Assembly (NCBI GenBank): GCA_012934845.2
Contig: WNNJ02000574.1
Span: forward strand, 62,001-126,000
Reading direction: 5' to 3'
From: Pomphorhynchus laevis
Taxonomy: Eukaryota; Acanthocephala; Palaeacanthocephala; Echinorhynchida; Pomphorhynchidae
DNA: 64,000 bases
Numbering within the stretch: position 1 is the first letter of the stretch; each line of letters begins with the position of its first letter. The notes beneath the pieces were generated by a model. That model was given only the letters and a program-made list of their open reading frames with translations. It made no database searches and was not told where the DNA came from. The translations under genes were made by a program, and so were the position numbers. Below, one piece after another: positions 1 to 10,128 of this stretch.

Positions 1-640
1 TTGTCGTATTACTTACGATACAATTATTATTATTTATAACATCACAAACTATACTATTTTTCTATTACATTTAAAAGATCTAAAATTAAAATCATTAGTA
101 CTTTCGAATTTTGGTTGAGAATATGTAATTTTTGCTAAGTCATAATTTTTTAAGTTGCTTTTCGATGTCGCCATCTAGTATCGTTACAGTATCGTTATAG
201 TATCGTTACTACGATACTATACATTTACTATATTCTTTACTATATTCTATACATTTGCCATATTCTTGAAGTTGCAAGCATACAATTTGTTCATTGAAGC
301 CTTCAATATTTGTTTATGCTAAATACAATTATTCATATCAAATGATGCATTCGATCGTGTATTTTTATTATGGCGTGTGTATCACTCGAAAATAAAAATT
401 ATTTTTTATTTAATAAAAAATAATTATTAAATAAATAACCGTTGGCGAGCTACGATCGGTAACGGCGACTAATAAGATTTTAAGAGCGGTGCAGCGCATA
501 CAGCGACTACGCAATTGCGGTTTTTTTCGGATTGTCAACGTAGCGCCTAGAGTGGTAATTAGTGATTTTGGGTCCGCCAATTATTAATTGCTCAAATAAT
601 AGTGCGTTAAATAAATTAATAATTATTCAGTTATTTCTCC
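1..640. other. AT-rich non-coding flank
   Basis: No gene is supported here. Positions 175-250 contain a few short direct repeats around TATCGTTA and ACTATATTC. The rest is AT-rich sequence without convincing coding structure in either strand. Confidence 0.5.
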
Positions 641-2870
641 AACTAGGTAAAGTGCCGATAATGTGTGAGGCGTGTACTTGGGTTCGACTATTGATTAAAT
701 GATTAATATTCTAGTTGAGCATTGAGCCTCTTAAACCTCAATTTAATTTGCTTAGTCGTATATTACCAGCTCGCTAGGTTCAATGATAATTTAAGTATTA
801 AGCCTGTGTAAGCTTTTTTTAAAACCGAAAAAATGATTTTAGTTTTATGGATAGTTAAACATATGCATGTTTATCCAAACTAAAGATTAAATAACTTATT
901 GCTTATAAATATTAATTATTTACTCTTTGTTATATATTTTGTCATAATGACTAACTCGCTAGTTCCAATAAAATTTGACATGTATAATTTCGTAATTTTA
1001 AAATTTATTTATTTTTTTTATTAATTTAGTAATTGACCATTTAAGGTCCGTTTGGACTTTATGCTGTAACTCATTGTATCGATCATAATTAAACTAACTC
1101 TCTAGGCTTAACACTCGTTAGATTTGACGGATTCAGTTTGTGCGTTTTTAACCAAGCTAGTGATTGAATTACTTATTAATAATAAGATAAATTTATTTTT
1201 AAGTGGCAAATACGTGCCGATGGTGCGCTTAGAAGCCCACTAATATAATTTGACAGAAGTAATCAGTGTGTATGTTCAGTTCATTCGTTTATATTGCTCG
1301 TTCAGTTCGGTCGTTCAGTTCATTCGTTCAGTTCGTTCGTGCAGTTCGTTCAGTTCATTCGTTCAGTTCGTTCGTGCAGTTCGTTCAGTTCGTTAGCTCA
1401 GTTCATTCGTTAAGTCCGTTCGTTCAGTTCTTTCGATCAGTTCATTCGTTCAGTCCGTTCGTTCAGTTCGTTCAGACCGTCCGTTCAGACTGTTCGTTCA
1501 GACCGTCCGTTCAGACAGTTCGTAAAGTCCGTTCGTTTAGACTGGTCGTTTAGTATGTTCATTTAGCCCTTGCATTCAGTCAGTTTTGTCCTTTCGTTGC
1601 GTACAATTGATAAACTTGTCTTGTTTATACTACCCTCCTCCTTTCTCAGCACGGGCTTATAAACATTAATTATTTACTCTTTGTTATATATAGTCATAAT
1701 GACTAACTCGCTAGTTCCAATAAAATTTAGCATGTTTAATTTCGTTATTTTAATATTTATATTTGGCTAGATAATGAACTATCATTCGTTTATTTAAAAA
1801 TCATGTTTGTAACTCGCTGTGTTCACTGATTATGAAGCTAACTCTCTAGTTCAGTGCTAGTACTGACTCGCTAGATTCAATGATCATTGACGTATGCAGT
1901 CTGCGATTTAATGTTTTAATCAAGCTAATAATTGAATTACTTATTGCTTATATTAATTATTTACTTTAATATATATTTTGTCATGTTGACTAACTCTAGT
2001 TCCAATAAAATTTTCTGTCTAATTTCGTGATTTCAAAATTTCCATTTAGCTAGTGATCAATTTATTTATGATATGTATGAACTTTATGCCTGTAACTCGA
2101 TGTGTTCAATGTTAAAAAACTAACTCAATAACTTCAAAGATAGTACTGACTCGCTAGATTTAATGATCATTGACGTATGCAGTCTGCGATTTAATGTTTT
2201 AATCGAGCTAATAATTGAATTACTTATTGTCTACAAACATTACTTATTTACTCTTTGTTATATATTTTGTCATGTTGACTAACTCTAGTTCCAATAAAAT
2301 TTGGCATGGCTAATTTCGGGTATTGAACTTTCTAGTTTTTAAACTTTTTTATCAGTTTCAACCTTTTGCCTGTAACTCGCCGTATTTAATGATAATTAAA
2401 CATACTCTCTCTATTTTTAGTAATAATACTGACTCGCTAGATTGAATGTTCATTGACGTATCGATTAATTTTGGGTTTGAAGCTAGTGAATGAACTACTC
2501 ATTTTCTAGTAGAACAATGTACATGTTAAACCCGTTATTGGATTAGATAATATTTGGTCATGTTGACTAACTCTAGTTCCAAAAAAATTTGGCATGTCTA
2601 ATTTCGTGATTTTAAAATTCCCATTTAGCTAGTGATTAATCTAAAAAGGTCTAGATTAACACTATTTTGTAAGACCTCCCCCCCATTGAAATTTTTCTGT
2701 AGTTATACATCTCTAGCTCGCTAGATTCAAAAATCATTGACATATGCAGCTTGAGAACTTGAATTTTTGTATACTGTTTTCTAGAATAACGTTGTACACA
2801 CACGTTAGGCGCATTTTAATTATATCTTAATATTTTATTTTTAAACTCGCTAAACTTTTTTCACACTCCG
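640..2870 (+). repeat. ~288-bp tandem satellite, about 5 diverged units
   Basis: A block reading GACTAACTCGCTAGTTCCAA, followed by an A-rich stretch, recurs near 948, 1701, 1988, 2277 and 2568, giving periods of about 287-291 bp for the last four. A second landmark in each unit, TGACTCGCTAGATT plus ATTGACGTA, recurs near 1865, 2150, 2430 and 2715. Units are diverged from one another and the sense motif CTCGCTAG appears more than once per unit. The larger gap between the first two copies is explained by the short minisatellite and flanks inserted near 1.26-1.6 kb. No open frame runs through the array, so this is non-coding satellite DNA. Confidence 0.75.
1261..1560 (+). repeat. short-unit minisatellite (GTTCAGTTCRTTC)
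   Basis: About 300 bp are made of imperfect 9- and 13-bp units of the type GTTCAGTTC with or without RTTC. The pyrimidine-rich repeat leaves one frame open for 95 codons, but the predicted peptide is only a low-complexity V/R/S/F repeat, so no protein is called. It interrupts the ~288-bp satellite. Confidence 0.8.
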
Positions 2871-3228
2871 AATCGGATCTATAATTTAAAAATCGGATTG
2901 CGCAAATATGGTTCTGAAAAATCTGCGTTTTCTTATTTCTATAAGCGATCGGCCTCGAAATTATCGTTTAAAACATAAAAATTGAAAAACTTTTCCCTTT
3001 AAATTTTTTTTCTATTTTCAAAGAAATTAAATTATATCTGTTTTTAGGTGTGTTCGACAGTTTAAGTTTATAACTTTATAATTTAAATATAATTAAATTA
3101 AAAATTTATTTTTCAATTTAAAAAGAAAAGATAATTGCCATGTAAAGCATTAGCAGTATCGATTTTTAACTCTGAAATCAAATGTACTGTTTATTTGCTC
3201 ACTAGTCTAGTAAAATTAATATTAATTT

Positions 3229-5110
3229 TTATTGCAATTTTACAGATTTTAAAACTGTTAAACATTTTAACAAACAAACAAACTTCTCCTTCTTGAATAT
3301 ATTCCAAAAGGAAGACTGAGAAGGGTTAAGACGAGACATGCTCACACTATCCCTACTCAACTGGGCCCAGTATCTGGTGCGCCAGTATTTATTCAAGAGG
3401 GTCTGTCTGGCAGAGGAAGGATTAGGGAGGTTCAGCAGTTTAGCTAGGATCTTGAATTTTGTCGGAGTGGGACTTAATATGCTACCTTTATAGATTGTCG
3501 AAAGCAATGCGGTAGCTTGCGAAGCGCGGTAGGAATTAAATTAGGTTAAACTCTCATTGCCAATTCGGGAGAAGAGTTGGATAGCTGACCAGAAGAAAGC
3601 CACTCTGATCGTGTCAAAGTGGAATCTTCTACGAAGCAGCGTATCCTCTTCTATCCGCTAGCGAATTAGATCATAAGAGGTGGACAGAAGTTGTCGCGAC
3701 TGTTCCGTGCAGACGGGTATTAATGACCACCTATCGTGGAGCAGTAATAGGTCGAGGAGAGAATTCGTTGATGTGCAATAAAAGGAGGGTGCCGGTGGTT
3801 TGTGAATAAGATTACCGTTCCTTGCTCTGCGGTGAGCTGCATTAATCCAACGACCAGTTCTGTCGTTGAAGTTCATATCCACCATCGATAATACCATCCA
3901 GGAGGTCACGGTTCTTGTGAATCTCTCCTGGACGAATGTGGACTTTGGCTAGACTGAGGCGTTTACCGTTCTTAACGAGTGAAACTATTAGACAAGACAG
4001 GACGGAACAAGAGTAATTTAGCAAGAGGGAGGACCTTAAAGAGCATTTAACTAGGGTCGAGAGTTCTTGAGATGAAGAGGAGTGAAGTGGGGTTATGTAC
4101 GGAGTATAGTGGGAATATACATGCTTAGGGATAAATCGAGTAATGTCCTGGGGGAGACGGATAGACCGCGTCTCCTGAAAGGACTATAGCATCTGCGTCT
4201 TTACCAGATAAAAGTCTAAGGGCAGAAACACCTCCCGAATTCCACTGAAGAATATTCAGTGAAAAAGGCTCAGATTTACTCACCATTGTGTTAAATTAGT
4301 TGGAAGCTAGATGCCAACCTAGACAGAGCTAGGTGTAGGAGGGTTACCCCCTGCCACTAGTTTCGTCAGGATCGTACCCCCAGGGCAATATCTTCATTTC
4401 CCTGTAAAGCCTTCATACTTAGCAGCCTCCCAATCTTTAGCGGCAGAATAGGTCGTGCAGAATCACCCCGCTTGTTGGTTAGGGGGTCTTTAATAACTCA
4501 TCTGGCACTCGGGCCTTCGTGGGTGTACCATCGAGCGAAGAAACCAGTGGTAACAAGAAAGCATGACGCTCACTGATAATTGACTTTCGTTGATTGGCCA
4601 GCAGATGAATAATATCGTTGTTTGATATGCGTTCTAGTTGAGCTGCTGCAGCAGAATATGATTTTGCAGGAGGCCAGGTAAATCGTTGTCATTCGGCACG
4701 GAATGAAGGGCACTTTTTAGACCAGGCGGGTGCCCTGCCCCACAGTTGACGCATTGCAGCGGGATATATACATTTTTCACTTTTGATCAGTTGCAGGTAA
4801 TCCCCCTTGCCATACACCCCACAAGTTAGTAATCGAGAGCAAGAAGACGACCAATGCCCCCAACCATGGCAATTCTGACAGTCGGGGGAAGTGAGGGTGT
4901 CCGTACTAATCATAACAAATTTTAAATTAAAACCCATAAATGGGTTAATAGCTGCTGAAGAAAGAAGATGCGCGTTATCTAATTCAGTTTCGGCAAAGGC
5001 TACTGGGAGAGTGTCCCCCTTACACAGTACCTGCCTAATGGTCGATAATTTATATTGTTCCTTGAGCTGCTCAACATTATTTTCAGAGATAAAGAAAGGA
5101 TAATTTGCGC
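3229..5110 (-). mobile_element. LINE family A, copy 1 (ORF1 and endonuclease part), decayed
   Basis: Read on the minus strand from 5110 downwards. The first part (5110-4689) is an ORF1 with CCHC zinc knuckles, seen as CQNCHGWGHWSSSC followed by a second cysteine cluster ending in APAWSKKCPSF, typical of Jockey/I-superfamily LINE ORF1 proteins. The second part (about 4285-3650) is an APE-type endonuclease: it opens with ILQWNSGGVSALRLL and contains VHIRPGEIHKNRDLLDG and FNDRTGRW. The third part (3540-3280) is the linker before the reverse transcriptase. The RT itself is absent, so the copy is truncated. Several frameshifts and stops separate the blocks. The copy at 57-60 kb belongs to the same family. 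Clade within the superfamily is not assigned. Confidence 0.8.
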
Positions 5111-5234
5111 TGGAATTAGCCAGTGCTTAATATGTTTTATAATTTGTTTTATATTTTGAGCAAATATAGCTGCTAAATACGTTATATGCAATAAAATTTA
5201 AATTTGTAAAAACATTTTTTAATAAAAAAGTTTC

Positions 5235-5936
5235 ATGATTTGCACGAATGTCCGGATCTTTTCCTGCATGTTTTAAGGATATTCCAATTTGCACCGTATC
5301 GATATTGAACGTATTCGAGGGAATATGCCGGAATTCTTACGACCACCTGCTCAAACAAAGCTTGCTTTGTTGGAAAAATAATGATGATTTATATGTTTTC
5401 CTGAATAATCTTTTACAATCACAAATCCGTCTTTTATAATATACCAAAACAGATCAATTGTTTTAGGATTTTTCTTACTTAGCTCGACATGTGTTTGCAT
5501 TTCATTTCCACTTACATTGTGAACGTGGTGTCCGTTTTTTAAAGAATTGGAACAATTTCAACGTTGAACATTTGTCTTTTCTCTAACGGCACAACAATAT
5601 CTATGTCATCGTCATACTGGATAATTCGATCACGGATCCTGCTGAAAGCGAGTAGTTGAAATCGTAGGTTTCTAAAAGCGTTATCATTTCCTCGAATATT
5701 AGAACAGTATTTATCCGACAGCAAGGTGGAATGTTAATTGTCTTGTTAAGAATCTCGTTAAAATCTCTGCGCATTTTGTTTTAAAGCTACAACCTTGATT
5801 GATTTCATGGCCGTTTTTGAATTTTATTAGTTTTATAATACTTGAATTCATCATAATTTCCAGGTCGTCCATCAGGTGACTTTGATAAAATTTGGAAATG
5901 GAAAAATCGCAATAGGCCGTGAAATTTTCAAACACA
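5235..5936 (-). pseudogene. fukutin/LicD-family pseudogene fragment
   Basis: On the minus strand several frames carry consecutive pieces of one protein. These are: a segment ending KTINIPPCC; then EEMITLLETYDFNYSLSAGS; then the nucleotidyltransferase signature QYDDDIDIVVPLEKR; then IDLFWYIIKDGF; and finally VVVRIPAYSLEYVQYRYG followed by NW. The order and spacing match fukutin-related/LicD-type proteins, in which the DxD motif binds a nucleotide donor and the C-terminal IP-LEY-YG-W block is conserved. The pieces lie in different frames, with at least two or three frameshifts (near 5,775, 5,640 and 5,345), so this is a broken copy. Splicing cannot explain the shifts because the pieces nearly abut. 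It sits between two LINE fragments. The family assignment is from motif recognition, not a database search. Confidence 0.6.
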
Positions 5937-6059
5937 AATACACACTTCAGTCTAGCAATAATAAAGATTTTATTAATAATAAATATAACATAGAATGATT
6001 AAAATATGATAATAGAGAGTAAAAATAAATAGTGTTCACACAATCATCTTATTAAACTT

Positions 6060-6500
6060 TGAAGTCTTTTTCAAGTAATCGCGGAGAGATCATGCTTTAC
6101 CAACACGTCGCTTTACGAATGAGCCTTTTAGGGTCTACCACACACCTGAGTGGCTAAACAAAGCTCACGATGAACGGTAGTTTCGAAATGAGTAGCTTAA
6201 AAAATCTTATTATTTGCTCTGTGTGACGTCCTCTAGATAAGAATATTAATCTTAAGATTGCCAAATGAAACAAAGACGCACATAATCCCTTCAACTAAAT
6301 GGCAAATTCTAAGGCTCTTTCAGCGCCCATTTTGCTCTCAACATGACAGTATTGAATATATTCAAGTCAGATTCGGCACTCCAGTACATCGTAGAGGTAA
6401 ACTTCAGGTATCTTACACAATTTGAAAAGACTGGGAGTGTTCGATTGTTCAAAATGGAAGAGTGAACAGAGATTGCTAATCTCTTTAGCATTTTTATAGA
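6060..6500 (-). mobile_element. LINE family A, 3' (RT C-terminal) fragment
   Basis: Minus-strand reading gives KRLAISVHSSILNNRTLP and VRYLKF, then a region whose DNA (ATTTGCTCTG followed by GACGTCCTC) is also present at 57,240-57,270 in the second family A copy. It therefore represents the end of the RT part of family A and is separate from the ORF1/endonuclease fragment at 3.2-5.1 kb. Confidence 0.55.
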
Positions 6501-6589
6501 AAATCAGAAATGATTTTAATTAAATTCACAAATCTAATTGTCGAGCTATCATCAGCCAAAAATACTGAAACGTGAAATGTTGGTTTTAG

Positions 6590-6645
6590 ATAAGTAGCTT
6601 ATGAGGTCCAGCAATACTTAAATATACCGTACTGCGTTTGCCTTA
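6590..6645 (+). other. degenerate hammerhead-like motif (copy 1)
   Basis: The stretch GTAG-CTTATGA-GGTCC and then GTA-CTGC has the order of a type I hammerhead: stem I (GTAG with CTGC, one wobble), a CUGANGA-like core, a short stem II (GGT with ACT), then an NUH-like GTA. Two conserved core positions are changed, so no activity is claimed. The same layout occurs at 43,748-43,800. Confidence 0.3.
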
Positions 6646-6949
6646 TAGATAGGATTAAAGATACTTTCAATTTACTTTTAAATTTGTGATATTAAACAAT
6701 GCTTTTAACATAAACACAACCAAGTGTGATTTCATCAATCAGTATTATTTTCATTTTTTTGCAAGAAAAGCTGAGTTTTTACAGTTAATAAAAATTAGAT
6801 GTTTTAACGTCATTTTCATATTTTTATCTACAAAAATTCGTAAATTACAGTCCGATGAGACTTTAAAGAAAATCCTTTTCAATAAAACAGTTACATTAAG
6901 TTTTTAAAAAATCAATGTCTAGCACTCTAATAATGCTAAAGGCGTTGCC

Positions 6950-8420
6950 GCGCTGCACTGCTAAGCCTAGTTTTTGCTTTAACCACAACGACTCGCGTGG
7001 TTCCCCGTTGTAGACTGAATTCTCTGGCCGATTTCCTTTATGATGACTGCTGTTGTCAGTCCGAACACTCCTGTAGTCTCGATAGCAATCGGTTCGAATT
7101 GAAACCGTCCTGATAAGCTTTTGTACTTAAGGCCGTTTTGCTTCATCTCCGTTTTTGGCGGATCTCCCTGACTCAGTTGCTGACGAGTGTACGTTGGTTT
7201 CAGCAAATGTGCCGACACAAGTGCAATCCCAGCATAAACTTCGTCCGTTCTTGAATGGAATGATAGTGATACTGGCGGGACGTTTTCCATTTGCCCTGTC
7301 CAGACCCAAAGGCTCAAGAATGGCTGGCAAGCCCGCACGTTACAAAGAACGCTTAACAACGCTGTTTAGTTCTGCGTGTATGGGATTTCAGGTACGCAGA
7401 AGACAGTTCAAAATCCTTTGATCTGTCTCAGGTACGTTACCTTTAAGAACAGCGTTCACGAAGTTTGATAACGTTGCTGACAGGCGTATTCCGATTTCTC
7501 CTACTTCTTTCGCTAGTAAGCTACGCAGTTGTCCCGGTCGAAGCCCATTCGGACCTCCGGATAATCTTCGGTTAAACCAGTTTATTGCCTATCTGACCTG
7601 CATCCTGCCCTACTGACGCTGCGATGATCGTATCGTCTGGGGGCGGTGGGAGTAATATATTCGGTGGAGCAGATGGATGATGAGCCAACAAAGCTACTAA
7701 GGTTTCCTCATTATGTATCGCTAGGTTTTCCGAAGAGGATATTTCACGTACAGCTCCTCTGATATCGCCATCAGCGAATTTGGCTGCCACTCGTATAACG
7801 TAATGATGTACGTCAATCTTTATATTGTTGTTGGTGAACTGTCTTTCAGGCAGTGAGCTGGGTATGTTGCTTAATTCCATTAAGTCGGTTAATTGTTACT
7901 TTACCTTTGTGGTAAGAGAGGGTCGTCTCGTACCGATGGATAATTCGGGTCGTCGAAGGCTATAATACGAAAAACATAGTAGTCTCCCACATTTCTCAAG
8001 TGTCCTCTGTTCGATCGCTTCTCTTAAAGTTTTTTCGTAAGCATCGGCGAAAGGGATTAAAGCTTCTTTGAGTATTTTGGGTAGAATCCTGATGCTACTC
8101 CGACACTTGGTTATATACGTCTCAATGTCGATATCGAGATTAACGGCTGCACCAACAGGTGGTTGTGAGACTCCCCGGCATGCGGGACAGCCATCTGGGC
8201 AATAACTCTGCATGCGACCTTGTCAACCCGATACAAGAGAGGTGATACAATGCACCGAAGCTGTCGTACACTACTAAGCGCTTGCGTTTTTTGATGCGTT
8301 GCACTTTGGATATCGGTTGCTCTCGTTAATCGCACCTTCTTGAGTACGCAAGTTCTGCGACACCGGATACGTGGTCATTGTTGTTTCGTTCCGATCCTTA
8401 TCATCATGACAGATGAGTGG
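6950..8420 (-). mobile_element. LINE family B, copy 1, decayed, RT core missing
   Basis: Minus-strand blocks in order: an N-terminal segment ending in LCFSYYSLRRPEL (8213-7896); KFADGDIRGAVREISSSENL with the following EETL (7880-7572); GPNGLRPGQLRSLLAKEVG, the start of the RT; then a jump straight to the C-terminal domain PASITIIPFKNGRSLCWDCT followed by TFAETNV; and a tail with FEPIAIETTGVFG and VIIKEIGQRI. This series is characteristic of a RT protein family widespread in invertebrate genomes. The C-terminal stretch (P-x(n)-GK/R-x-L-x-WD-x-T) resembles a PD-(D/E)XK nuclease core. The RT catalytic part between GLRPGQL and the tail is deleted, and the blocks lie in different frames. The better-preserved RT is in copy 2. 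Confidence 0.65.
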
Positions 8421-8794
8421 TCGTTGAGGAATGGATTTCGGTACACTTGTATGTTATTTTATTGTATGTTTAAGATTTTAAGAATTTATAATAACTAAGA
8501 CAATTTTTAACAATTTTTAATTGTAAGTAGTTATTAGAAAGTTTTAACCCTTTTAAAGTACTATTCTTTTCTAAGATTGTAGATTATTGTTATTATTTTA
8601 CTAGGATTAAGAAATATATAATGATATTTTTTCTTCAAAATTCCTTAATTAATTTTATAAATACATTTAAATTAGGTTTATATAAAAATAAATCAATAAG
8701 AAAATCGTAAAATATATAAATTAACAAAATATTAAATGGAGAATATTAAACGGATAAATATTAAACGAATATTTGTATTGGAATAATATACATT

Positions 8795-9125
8795 AGATAA
8801 GATCAGATAACTGATTCTACGTAGTTAATACTATATATTAATAAAAAATAAAGATAAATATTAAATAAATATATAGCAATTTATTTTTAAATCAAATTAA
8901 AATAAACAATTGAAATTTAAAATATAAGTAAATTTTTTTGAGTTGACTAATAAATAACAAAGTGTATCAGAATAAGGATTAGAGGTCATCAGGAGGAACT
9001 ACTATGCTATCAGGTTTCGGCCCCTATTCGTCGACCCAACATAGCAGAAGGGCCAAATAAATGCTAAAGACGTATTTCTTATGATTAAATTTGATTATCT
9101 AGTGTACCTTATTCTAATACAAAGT
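8795..9125 (-). repeat. Penelope-like 3'-end repeat, solo copy with pseudoknot motif
   Basis: Read on the minus strand it begins with ACTTTGTATTAGAATAAG, contains the GGCCC, CTGCTATG, GGGGCC, CATAGTAG series, then CCTCCTGATGACCTC and CTTATTCTGATAC, and ends with ACGTAGAATCAGTTATCTGAT. The same order is found directly downstream of the Penelope-like RT ends at 48.7, 60.7 and 63.7 kb, so this is the 3' region of that family without its coding part. Confidence 0.65.
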
Positions 9126-9465
9126 ATATTATTCATTATTCATCTATAAATGTTTTCCCTCTATAGTTTAATTTATTTTTAATAATATTTTGTCGATTTA
9201 CTTATTTTAAATTTAATATTTTAATAATATTTTGTTTATATTTTAATAATATTTTGTATAATTCGACATTATAAGAAAAAGAAAAATTTCATCGAACTTG
9301 CTTGATAAATACCAGAAAAATAATGATCGTATCAATAAAACATAGTTACAGTATTTCTGACAAAGTGTATATTATCGAAAAAACAAAAGGTCAATAATAA
9401 CTTCTCAGTAGAACAAATCATATCAGATAACTGAATTAATTAATTAATAATTTTTATTTATAAAT

Positions 9466-9690
9466 TTACAATATATAAATCAACACAATATTATTTAAAA
9501 TAAATTTAAACTATCAAGTGAAAAAATTTATGTAGATAAATTTTAACTTGATATAAATTATATAAAATCTTATATAATAAGATTATAATAAGCTAAGCGA
9601 TAAAATAATAAACTAATAAAATACTAAGCGGAAAAATTATGGATAATAAGTTATATGCTTTGTATTAGAATAAGATAAAAGTGGTAACAA
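9466..9690 (+). mobile_element. Penelope-like RT 3' terminus, strongly decayed
   Basis: The stretch ATATATAAATCAACACAATA, followed by a TTTAAACT segment and then TATGGATAATAA and GCTTTGTATTAGAATAAG, is a degraded copy of the last ~40 codons and 3' junction of the RT found at 63.6-63.7 kb. It lies about 240 bp upstream of the first recognised Rubicon exon. Confidence 0.5.
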
Positions 9691-9926
9691 ATTGTGAAAT
9701 CACCACATCACATAAGCGTGCACCTAATCGGAATTATTTTAAATGAAAAAATATAATGTTTATCCGTAAATATTTTTAAGACAATTGATTGACTTTACAT
9801 TTTAGATTTATGAAAGATGAACGTTTACGATGTGTTGTATAACAACAAGTCAAAGACATCTAATGTTAGATATTCAAATGTTCAAAAGAATTTGTTATAT
9901 GTAATTTTTTCAAAGTACTGTTTCAG

Positions 9927-10128
9927 TGACAGTGCCACAGATCTGGATATGCAAAGGGCTCATTTGGAATTCGCCGATATGATCATTGAAGCCATTGAAG
10001 GACAACAAGACAAACCGAATAGGGAAGACTCCACGTTTGCGGTTGATTGTAATGTTGATTCTACTGTAAAAGAACGAGCTAGAGATGACCCGTGTGAAGT
10101 TGGCCAATCCCTGTTAAAATATTCACTT
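9927..10128 (+). CDS. RUBCN: RUBCN exon: conserved helix ADMIIEAIE
   Basis: The acceptor is TGTTTCAG at 9926 and the donor GTAAAT at 10129. The 202-bp exon reads [20 protein letters not shown] and continues with an acidic linker to [10 protein letters not shown]. The helix matches the HFMVADMIIAAIE segment of vertebrate Rubicon. It starts with the third base of a codon and ends in phase 0. An alternative donor at CCCT|GTTAAA (10,112) with acceptor 14,755 would also keep frame, so the junction to the next exon is not settled. Confidence 0.65.

Noticed and set aside
1266-1553. 95-codon frame as a gene
   Set aside because: It is the translation of a GTTCAGTTC minisatellite and has no domain.
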